A stretch of DNA of 8,676 nt from an archaeon (lineage in GTDB: Archaea > Nanobdellota > Nanobdellia > Woesearchaeales > JAHJEM01), in contig JAGVFV010000125.1 in assembly GCA_020057445.1 (NCBI GenBank), positions 1 through 8,676 on the forward strand, in the 5' to 3' direction. A model generated the notes under the pieces. That model worked only from the letters and a program-made list of their open reading frames with translations, searched no databases and was not told the origin of the DNA. Positions 1 to 5,718 of this stretch are shown here, piece after piece. Each line of letters starts with the position of its first letter. The first letter of the stretch is position 1. Both the position numbers and the translations under genes were made by a program.

Positions 1-143
1 CTTTCAGTTTCTGAGATATCAACTTCGTTGAAATGACCCCACGGGGACGCAGCGCCTTAAGATGTCACATCAAGGATTTCGAAGGTGCTAAACAAATACA
101 ACAATTGCGATTGTAGATTGCGCTCTATTGTGTCAAGAAATAA
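1..143. other. Left-edge stretch with no recognised gene
   Basis: All three forward frames hit a stop within about the first 36 bases, so at most the last few codons of an upstream gene could be here. No tRNA-like T-arm, CRISPR repeat or other RNA signature was found. A small possible hairpin (ACAAT-TGCG-ATTGT) lies near position 100-115. Just downstream of the lipoprotein stop, the minus strand reads T-rich (TTATTTCTT), which could end that transcript. The block around 33-59 weakly resembles 8151-8178 (see findings). Confidence 0.4.
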
Positions 144-515
144 CTAGGTCGGCGGTGGCGTCACTGCCGTCTTTATGCACGCGCCGTCTTTGCACTCGCC
201 GTACTGGTACTGGCAGTTGAAGGAGATGTATTTAGGGATGTTTCGCTGGCAGTACCATTCCTTGACAGTGTATTTGGAGAGGCAGGAATCCCAGTGCTCA
301 TAGGTCGTGCTGCCCTGCTCTCCGAAGATCTTGCCTTTGACTGCGAATTCGATCGCTCCGTCAGAGTCATAGCAGGTAATCTTGTTCTGGCTTGCCGTCT
401 TTTCTTGGTCTGTGACAGGCTCTGTCGCCTTTCCTGCATTGGTGCAGGAGATGATGAGGAATGTGCATAATACGATGCAGATGAGGAGAGTGATATGCAT
501 GCGATCGATTTTCAT
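144..515 (-). CDS. Small secreted lipoprotein with one Cys-rich DSDG domain
   Basis: A protein of 123 residues starting at the ATG of MKIDRMH. A TTG six codons further up is possible, but the TATA box lies about 28 nt before this ATG, which favours it. Residues 1-24 form a signal peptide: basic start, hydrophobic core, then a lipobox ending LIISC with the lipidation cysteine at 24. A polar linker follows to about residue 44. Residues 45-114 then form one compact domain with six cysteines (48, 78, 89, 101, 108, 113), opening with C-Y-DSDG and ending C-KDGAC. From memory, the order Cys-x-DSDG, a central KG, DSC, a WYC-like motif and a final Gly-x-Cys-x-x-Gly-x-Cys resembles a cysteine-rich module often repeated in DPANN surface proteins; here there is only one copy. 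The tail is proline-rich (TPPPT). It is probably anchored outside the membrane. Its function is unknown. Confidence 0.8.
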   Translation of the reverse strand: MKIDRMHITLLICIVLCTFLIISCTNAGKATEPVTDQEKTASQNKITCYDSDGAIEFAVKGKIFGEQGSTTYEHWDSCLSKYTVKEWYCQRNIPKYISFNCQYQYGECKDGACIKTAVTPPPT

Positions 516-539
516 ACTCTTGGCCAGGGGCAATCATTC

Positions 540-548
540 AAATATTTT
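540..548 (-). promoter_or_regulatory. TATA-like box of the lipoprotein gene
   Basis: On the minus strand this reads AAAATATTT, centred about 28 nt before the ATG at 515. This is the spacing expected when transcription starts at or next to the start codon (leaderless mRNA). It is one of several similar arrangements in this window. Confidence 0.5.
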
Positions 549-626
549 GTGGTTGTGAAGAATATACGAAGGCTTGTCCCTGTTAATTTGGCTCATGATC
601 AGTTTGCGCTTCATCCTGCGAAATAC

Positions 627-634
627 ATTTAAAT
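627..634 (+). promoter_or_regulatory. TATA box of ileS
   Basis: The palindromic ATTTAAAT is centred about 27 nt before the ileS ATG at 657. No purine-rich ribosome-binding site lies at a useful distance, since the GGAAG is only 1 nt from the ATG. Together these suggest a leaderless transcript. Confidence 0.6.
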
Positions 635-656
635 CATTCACGTCTGCCTTGGAAGT

Positions 657-3600
657 ATGGAACTCGGGAAAAAGTATGACGCCAAGGCAGTCGAGAAGGA
701 AGTCCGTGCGCTCTGGGATGCGAACAAGGAACACATCCACGCAAGCCTGCAGCAGCCTGACAAGTCAAAGAAGATATTCTCCTGGCTGGAAGGGCCTCCG
801 ACCGCAAATGCCCCTCCTGCACTCCATCATGTGGAAGCGAGGACGTACAAGGATATCGTGCTTCGCTTCAAACATATGCAGGGTTATCATGTACCAAGGA
901 AAGGAGGATGGGACTGCCATGGCCTTCCCGTCGAAGTCCAGGTGGAAAAAAAACTCAAGCTCGCCCATAAGAAAGACGTCATCCAGTACGGAATCGGGAA
1001 ATTTGTGCATGAGTGCAAGACTGATGTCTTCCGTTTTATCGAGGACTGGAATGAGTCGACAGAACGCATGGCATTCTGGGTCGACCTGGATCATGCCTAC
1101 CGCACCCTGGACACGCCCTATATGGAAAGCGTCTGGTGGTCGCTCAAGGAGATCCATAAGAAAGGCCTGCTCTATAAAGGGTATAAGGTCGTGCCCTATT
1201 GTCCGCGGTGTGAGACGCCACTTTCCACTCACGAGGTCGCTCAAGGCTATCGAGAGGTGAAGGAGAGGAGCGTGACTGTGCAGGTGAAGCTGCATGATGA
1301 GGACGTGCATCTTCTCGTCTGGACAACGACTCCATGGACCCTTCCTGCCAATAATTCCATCGCGCTCAATCCTGACATCGATTACTGTTATGTGGAAGAC
1401 AAGGGAGAGTTCAAAGGAAGGACGTTTGTCCTTGCAAAAGAGCTCGTGCAGAAATATTTCGAGCATCACACGATCAAGAAGACTGTCAAAGGCAAGCATT
1501 TCGAAGGAAAGTCCTACGAGCCCATCTTTCCCTATTTCCCTGATCTGAAGAATGCGTACCGCATCCTGATGGCAGAATACGTGAACCTGGAGGAAGGCAC
1601 CGGCATCGTCCATCAGGCATCTGCGTATGGCGAGGCAGATTATGAGATCAACAAGCTGCACAATGTCGAATTCGTCCATAGCGTCGACCGGGAGGGAAAG
1701 TTCGTTGACGAAGTGACGGATTTCAAGGGATTGTTCGTCAAGTCCGCTGACCCCCTGATCATCGAACACCTGAGGAAGAACGGAAAACTCTTCATCGACT
1801 ATGATTACAAGCATGACTATCCGTTCTGCTGGCGTTGCGATGCGCCTCTCCTGTATTATGCGATGGATGCCTGGTTCATCAAGGTCTCATCCATCAAAGA
1901 AAGGCTTGCTTCGCTGAATGGCCAGATCTCCTGGTACCCTGCACACATCGGCGAGGGAAGATTCGGCAACTGGATAGCAGAAGCGAAGGATTGGGCGCTT
2001 TCCCGCAACAAGTTCTGGGGGACTCCGCTTCCGATCTGGGTCTGCGAGTGCGGACATATCGAAGCCATCGGCTCGATCGAGGAATTAGAGAAGAAAGGGA
2101 AGGTTGGCGGAAAGCATCTGAAAGAGACAAAGACGAAAGTGACTGACTTGCATATCATGAGCGTGGATCCCATAAAGATCGATTGCGAGAAGTGCAAGAA
2201 GGAAATGTCACGGACTCCCGAGGTCATTGATACCTGGTATGATTCCGGAGCCGCAAGCTTTGCACAGTTCCACTATCCCTTCGAGAACAAGGACATATTT
2301 GAGCGTGCATTCCCTTATGATTTCATCGTCGAGGCGGTCGAGCAGACCAGGGGATGGTTCTATACCCTGCACGTGCTTGGCACAATACTTTTCGACAAGC
2401 CTGCATACAAGAGCGTCGCTGCGGCGGGGCTGATGTGCGATGAGAAGGGTGAGAAGATGTCAAAGTCAAAAGGCAACATCATCAAGCCGAATGATATCTT
2501 TGACAAGTACGGCGTCGATGCGACAAGGATGGTCATGGCGTCCTATCCTTTGGGGAACGCTGTGCGTTTTGGCCCTTCGCAGTTTGATGAGACGATCATG
2601 CCTTTCTTCAATACCATATGGAACTCTTTCCTCTTCCTGCGGCCGCTTGTCAAGCAATATCAGCCAGAGGCGCAGAAAAAGGGGAAGAAAGAGACCGTCC
2701 TTTCGAAGATCAAAGAGGTCGAAGGCAGGCTGCAGGTCGAGGACACCTGGATCCTTGCACGGATGAATGAGGTGATCAGCGACGTCGCAGCATCCCTCGA
2801 GAAGCACGAGTACAATGCGGCCCTGTCGATGATAATGCAGTTCGTGAATGAGGATCTCTCGCGTTGGTATATCAAGATCATCAGGGACAGGGTCGAAGAC
2901 GAGGGTGCGGTCTTGAGCCCTGTTGTGCATCAGTGCATGGACAAGACGCTTCGCCTGCTCGCCCCGTTCGCTCCGTACATCACCGAATACCTGTATCAGG
3001 ACCTGCGAGGAACATCCATCCATGACGAACCTTGGCCGACGGCAGAGAAGATCGAGAAGAAGGACCATGAGCTCATAGAGGACATGAAAGAGGCAAGGCT
3101 GATCGTCGCAGGGATCCTTGCTGCAAGAGACAAGGCAAGCATCGGTGTCCGCTGGCCTCTCCAAGAATGCGTCATCAGCACCGAAGACAAGAGGATCATG
3201 CACGCGGCAGGTTCAGTCAAATCGCTCATCATGAAGCAGACGAATGTGAAGAAGCTCGTCGTGAAAGAGTTCAAGGTGGGTCACACCATGAAACCTGATT
3301 ATCATTCGCTTGGAAAGACATTCGGGATAAAGACAGCAGAGGTGCTTGAGCTGATGGGGGCTCCTGAAGAGAGGAAGAGGATCGTGGCTGCTTTTGAGCA
3401 AGGGAAAGAGAAGGTGAAATGCGGCGCATTCACGCTCGAGCGGGAACATGTGGAGCTTGTCAAGGAGATTCCTCTGGAGTGGGAGCATGCAGGGATAAAG
3501 AATGCTGACGTGTACATCTTCAAGAAGCTTTCTGAGGAATTGGAGGAAGAAGGGTTCGCCAGGGAGATCGTCAGGCGTGTGCAATCGATGCGAAAGGAGG

Positions 3601-3803
3601 GGAATCTTGAGAAATCGGACAGGATTGCTCTTGCCATAGTCACGGGCTATGCCGGCCTGAAGGATCATGAGAAGTATATCAAGGAGAAGGTGGGTGCAGA
3701 CCGCCTGGAATTCCTTGCCGAGGATCCGAAAATCGCATTTCATCATGTGCAGAAAGTGAAAGTGAAGGATATCGAGTTCTCCATCTTCTTGAGCAAAAGA
3801 TGA
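657..3803 (+). CDS. ileS: Isoleucyl-tRNA synthetase
   Basis: Class I aminoacyl-tRNA synthetase that charges tRNA-Ile with isoleucine in the cytoplasm. At 1048 residues it is full length for the family. The catalytic core opens with EGPPTAN at 45-51. The HIGH signature is replaced by A-L-H-H at 55-58. RKGGWDCHGLPVE follows at about 81-93. A CP1 editing domain is present, with the WTTTPWTLPANN motif. Class-typical cysteine pairs occur at 182/185 (CPRC), 391/394 (CWRC), 463/465 and 510/513. A WYPAHIGEGRFGNW stretch precedes a normal SRNKFWGTPLPIW motif, and KMSKS is intact at 600-604. The anticodon-binding helical domain follows, and then a lysine-rich C-terminal region. The sequence is of the archaeal/eukaryotic kind. 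The start is the ATG about 27 nt after a TATA box. The gene stands alone, divergent from the lipoprotein gene and followed by a terminator-like hairpin. Confidence 0.98.
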   Translation: MELGKKYDAKAVEKEVRALWDANKEHIHASLQQPDKSKKIFSWLEGPPTANAPPALHHVEARTYKDIVLRFKHMQGYHVPRKGGWDCHGLPVEVQVEKKLKLAHKKDVIQYGIGKFVHECKTDVFRFIEDWNESTERMAFWVDLDHAYRTLDTPYMESVWWSLKEIHKKGLLYKGYKVVPYCPRCETPLSTHEVAQGYREVKERSVTVQVKLHDEDVHLLVWTTTPWTLPANNSIALNPDIDYCYVEDKGEFKGRTFVLAKELVQKYFEHHTIKKTVKGKHFEGKSYEPIFPYFPDLKNAYRILMAEYVNLEEGTGIVHQASAYGEADYEINKLHNVEFVHSVDREGKFVDEVTDFKGLFVKSADPLIIEHLRKNGKLFIDYDYKHDYPFCWRCDAPLLYYAMDAWFIKVSSIKERLASLNGQISWYPAHIGEGRFGNWIAEAKDWALSRNKFWGTPLPIWVCECGHIEAIGSIEELEKKGKVGGKHLKETKTKVTDLHIMSVDPIKIDCEKCKKEMSRTPEVIDTWYDSGAASFAQFHYPFENKDIFERAFPYDFIVEAVEQTRGWFYTLHVLGTILFDKPAYKSVAAAGLMCDEKGEKMSKSKGNIIKPNDIFDKYGVDATRMVMASYPLGNAVRFGPSQFDETIMPFFNTIWNSFLFLRPLVKQYQPEAQKKGKKETVLSKIKEVEGRLQVEDTWILARMNEVISDVAASLEKHEYNAALSMIMQFVNEDLSRWYIKIIRDRVEDEGAVLSPVVHQCMDKTLRLLAPFAPYITEYLYQDLRGTSIHDEPWPTAEKIEKKDHELIEDMKEARLIVAGILAARDKASIGVRWPLQECVISTEDKRIMHAAGSVKSLIMKQTNVKKLVVKEFKVGHTMKPDYHSLGKTFGIKTAEVLELMGAPEERKRIVAAFEQGKEKVKCGAFTLEREHVELVKEIPLEWEHAGIKNADVYIFKKLSEELEEEGFAREIVRRVQSMRKEGNLEKSDRIALAIVTGYAGLKDHEKYIKEKVGADRLEFLAEDPKIAFHHVQKVKVKDIEFSIFLSKR

Positions 3804-3817
3804 ACAGCACAGAACAG

Positions 3818-3840
3818 CAGGCATATTTTGCCTGTTTCTT
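3818..3840 (+). terminator. Hairpin plus T-rich tail after ileS
   Basis: CAGGCA (3818-3823) pairs with TGCCTG (3829-3834) around a 5-nt loop, followed at once by TTTCTT. It begins 14 bp after the ileS stop and lies before the next promoter. The position fits a transcription terminator. Archaeal termination depends mainly on the U-tract, and this one is short and interrupted by a C. Confidence 0.5.
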
Positions 3841-3852
3841 CCAACCGATAAG

Positions 3853-3859
3853 TATTTAA
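3853..3859 (+). promoter_or_regulatory. TATA box of the TIM-barrel operon
   Basis: TATTTAA is centred 27 nt before the ATG at 3883, the same spacing as ileS. It supports the ATG rather than the in-frame TTG at 3874 as start, and indicates a leaderless first gene. Confidence 0.6.
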
Positions 3860-3882
3860 GCCTAAAAGCCATTTTGTACCTG

Positions 3883-4602
3883 ATGAAAGTCGGCGTCAAG
3901 ATATTTCCTGACAACAAGGAATATGCGAAAAGGATAGAAAGCCATGTCGACTTCTATGAAGTGGTGATCATAGAAGGGAAGAAGTATGATTTTATGAAGA
4001 AGCTCGATAAGCCGTTCTTTTTGCATTCTGAAGATTTCAAGTACCAGACGAATCTCGCGAACCCTGACGTGAATAAGGCAAACGTGCGCTATCTGTCCTA
4101 TGCCCTTGGGTTGCTCAAGGAATATAATGCGCTCGGGCTTATCGTGAACCCTGGGACAAGGTTCAATAATAGGTGTTCGATTGACAACTTTGTCAAGCTC
4201 TTCAAGAAATTCAATGCAAAGAAGATCATCATCGAGAACCAGCCTCCCCTGAAGAACAGGACATACCCGTTCTTCGCGAGGAATTATGATGAGGTATATA
4301 CTCTCTTGAAGAAGACAGGGGTCTTTTGCTGCATCGACCTTTTGCATGCGTATTCTTCCTCATTCTTCTTTGATAAGGATCCTGAAAAGTTCTGCAAGGA
4401 CCTGCTTGATCTCAAGCCGAAGAACATCCACATCTCCAATGGCAGGAATGGGAGCTATATCGATTATCACCTGCATTTCTCTGATGGTGACTTCAACATG
4501 ATGCAGATGAAGGCGCTTATCCCCAAGGACGCCCTTGTGACGCTCGACACGCCAAATGACTTCGATATCCAGCTTGAGGAGATTAGATTCATAAAAGGGT
4601 AA
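3883..4602 (+). CDS. Xylose isomerase-like TIM-barrel protein
   Basis: A protein of 239 residues that looks like a small member of the AP endonuclease 2/sugar-phosphate isomerase TIM-barrel superfamily. Family members use clustered His, Glu and Asp residues at strand ends to bind metals. Candidates here are H48 (FFLHSE), E118 (KIIIENQP), D152 and H155 (CIDLLHAY), H183 (NIHISNG), H196/H198 with D201 and D203 (YHLHFSDGD), and D222 (VTLDTP). Alternating beta strands and helices fit the barrel: VKIF, FYEVVII, ALGLIVNPG, KIIIEN, FCCIDLL, NIHIS, LVTLDT. At 239 residues it is shorter than the roughly 280 of endonuclease IV, and it may have lost loops. Substrate and reaction cannot be assigned; DNA-repair endonuclease and sugar isomerase/epimerase activities are both possible. 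It is the first gene of a tight three-gene unit with the winged-helix and four-cysteine genes (6- and 4-bp gaps). Confidence 0.8.
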   Translation: MKVGVKIFPDNKEYAKRIESHVDFYEVVIIEGKKYDFMKKLDKPFFLHSEDFKYQTNLANPDVNKANVRYLSYALGLLKEYNALGLIVNPGTRFNNRCSIDNFVKLFKKFNAKKIIIENQPPLKNRTYPFFARNYDEVYTLLKKTGVFCCIDLLHAYSSSFFFDKDPEKFCKDLLDLKPKNIHISNGRNGSYIDYHLHFSDGDFNMMQMKALIPKDALVTLDTPNDFDIQLEEIRFIKG

Positions 4603-4608
4603 TGCAGC

Positions 4609-5064
4609 ATGGGAACGATTGCCAAAGACACGCCGCTATCAGAGATCACTCTTCGCAAGTATGAGCCTCCGACCATGAAAGGAAGGGAGCTTGTGCGGAA
4701 ATTGTGCCTGTCATTAGGCTTGCTGCAGCCTGGAGATTCCCGTGATGTCATGGTCGACGTGCTGCAGGTGATGCTCGAGGCAAAAGAGCAGGTATCATCA
4801 AAGGATGTCGAGGAGCGGGTCGTGGCAAACAGGAAGAAGCACAATCTGGCGCTGCAGGGGATCGCATCGTCAAATGTCAGGCGCCAGCTCCTTCGCCTCC
4901 GCGAGCTGTTCTTGCTGGAAAAGGTGGGAAACATGTATCGGCTGAATGAGAACCAGCCGCTTGGGACCTTGTTTGCTGAAAAGGTCGAATCCTATCATCT
5001 GCAGTCTATCCTCAAGAGGGTGAAGGAATATATCCGTGAGGTGGAGAATGCCTATCCCCGGTGA
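4609..5064 (+). CDS. Predicted winged-helix DNA-binding protein
   Basis: A 151-residue, charged, helical protein without membrane segments. After a short conserved-looking N-terminus (KDTPLSEITLRKYEPP) come helices around 25-60, a SSKDVEER helix around 63-76 and a recognition-like helix IASSNVRRQLLRLREL (85-100). A beta-hairpin wing follows (LLEKVGNMYRL, 102-112). A C-terminal helix (about 120-147) could dimerise. This order fits a winged helix-turn-helix. I recall similar proteins as a conserved, uncharacterised DPANN family, but cannot confirm it. The start is the ATG 6 bp after the previous stop, with only a weak ribosome-binding site (AGGGT), so coupled translation is likely. It may regulate its own operon; that is inference. 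Confidence 0.8.
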   Translation: MGTIAKDTPLSEITLRKYEPPTMKGRELVRKLCLSLGLLQPGDSRDVMVDVLQVMLEAKEQVSSKDVEERVVANRKKHNLALQGIASSNVRRQLLRLRELFLLEKVGNMYRLNENQPLGTLFAEKVESYHLQSILKRVKEYIREVENAYPR

Positions 5065-5065
5065 T
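5060..5065 (+). promoter_or_regulatory. Shine-Dalgarno site of the four-cysteine gene
   Basis: GGTGAT matches the anti-Shine-Dalgarno end of archaeal 16S rRNA and overlaps the TGA stop of the upstream gene. It lies 3 nt before the ATG at 5069, which is tighter than usual. It favours 5069 over the upstream in-frame ATGs at 5036 and 5048. Confidence 0.5.
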
Positions 5066-5068
5066 CAT

Positions 5069-5239
5069 ATGGAAGAGAAGCAGGGACAAAAGCTAAAAAA
5101 TCAGGTCTGCGCAGATTGCATGAAATGGGATCGGTTTGGAGAAGGCTGTCGTGTCTTTTGGGAGGGGAAGAAGGTCTGCACCATGAAAGTGATGACGCCT
5201 GAAGACTGGGATATGGAAATGATGCTGCTCAAGCACTAA
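5069..5239 (+). CDS. 56-residue four-cysteine (zinc-ribbon-like) protein
   Basis: A very small protein with cysteines spaced C-x2-C-x9-C-x9-C (VCADC...EGC...KVC), a pattern that suits binding of one zinc ion in a ribbon or treble-clef-like knuckle. Aromatic and charged residues fill the loops (MKWDRFGEG, RVFWEGKK), and the tail is acidic and methionine-rich. I do not recognise the family. The ATG chosen follows a GGTGAT site overlapping the previous stop. The longer reading frame from 5036 would overlap the winged-helix gene by 29 bp and adds a non-conserved-looking MRWRMPIPGDH. It is the last gene of the TIM-barrel unit. Its TAA overlaps the TAG stop of the convergent gene on the other strand. 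Confidence 0.75.
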   Translation: MEEKQGQKLKNQVCADCMKWDRFGEGCRVFWEGKKVCTMKVMTPEDWDMEMMLLKH

Positions 5240-5643
5240 TACGTGACATGGAGCTGTATTGCTGATGCTGTTTCTGGGATCTCTGCGAAGACCTGCACCC
5301 TGACCTGGGTCGTGTAATCGCCGCCACAGACACGTTTCCCATCCAAGATATGCTCTTTGTGCACGATCTTTATGCCACTGCAGGATATGGTCTTTTTCTC
5401 TCCTACGATCGCTGCAAGAAGCGCCTCTTGGAGGGTTTTTTCCGGGAAGATGACATATTCAAAGTCACGGATACGCTCTCCTTCTTCCCTGATATAGGTG
5501 TGTTTGGCGATGTATGCGACGCGAGGCGATACAGGAAGGTTGTCATAGTGGTAGGGATAGACATAGCGCGCATTCTTTTCAAGTTCGATCCGTGGCGGTT
5601 CTCCTGCGGTGAGGGCTGCCATAAGGTCGTCTATTGTCGGCAT
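5236..5643 (-). CDS. Hypothetical protein, 135 residues
   Basis: I do not recognise this protein. The start taken is the ATG of MPTIDDLMAAL, about 30 nt after a minus-strand TATA box; a longer frame to 5706 would run back through that promoter. It has no signal peptide or membrane segment. A short helical N-terminus (1-15) is followed by a tyrosine-rich segment (ARYVYPYHYDNLP) and several likely beta strands (VAYIAKHTYI, DFEYVIFPE, KTISCSGIKIVHKEHI). One helix (TLQEALLAAIVG) interrupts them. A final strand pair follows (TTQVRVQVFAEI, AIQLHVTY). Two cysteines are present. The mix suggests a compact beta-rich cytoplasmic fold. The plus-strand frame opposite (5350-5664) is rich in Phe and Cys, lacks a promoter and is rejected. 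The gene is convergent with the four-cysteine gene and divergent from the methyltransferase fusion. Confidence 0.75.
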   Translation of the reverse strand: MPTIDDLMAALTAGEPPRIELEKNARYVYPYHYDNLPVSPRVAYIAKHTYIREEGERIRDFEYVIFPEKTLQEALLAAIVGEKKTISCSGIKIVHKEHILDGKRVCGGDYTTQVRVQVFAEIPETASAIQLHVTY

Positions 5644-5669
5644 GGGAGCTTCGAGTATCTGTAAATACC

Positions 5670-5676
5670 ATATAAA
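5670..5676 (-). promoter_or_regulatory. TATA box of the 135-residue gene
   Basis: On the minus strand TTTATAT is centred about 30 nt before the ATG at 5643. It lies only about 18 bp from the TATA box of the divergent gene, so binding of TBP/TFB at the two promoters may interfere. Confidence 0.5.
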
Positions 5677-5686
5677 CTTTGCGAAA

Positions 5687-5695
5687 TATTTTAAA
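5687..5695 (+). promoter_or_regulatory. TATA box of the methyltransferase-kinase-alkyltransferase gene
   Basis: TATTTTAAA is centred 28 nt before the ATG at 5719 but only 10 nt before the in-frame ATG at 5701. Transcription from it would start after 5701, so 5719 is the likely start and the mRNA is probably leaderless. Confidence 0.55.
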
Positions 5696-5718
5696 GGATT
5701 ATGCACTCATGTAGGTCA

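Noticed and set aside
574..1260. Plus-strand frame of 228 codons overlapping the ileS start
   Set aside because: Its product is Arg/Ser-rich shadow sequence from ileS in another frame, and it begins before the ileS TATA box.
765..1814. Long minus-strand frame of 349 codons inside ileS, and similar ones at 2466-3203 and 3213-3917
   Set aside because: They lie opposite a clear full-length synthetase, lack promoters and show no recognisable domains. They are shadows created by the codon bias of the gene.
5350..5664. Plus-strand frame of 104 codons opposite the 135-residue gene
   Set aside because: No TATA box or ribosome-binding site is seen, and it runs into the divergent promoter. The minus-strand reading has a well-placed TATA box.
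5701..5718. Six extra codons at the start of the methyltransferase fusion
   Set aside because: The TATA box is only 10 nt before 5701 but 28 nt before 5719. The family's N-terminal YEPREDS motif follows directly after 5719.
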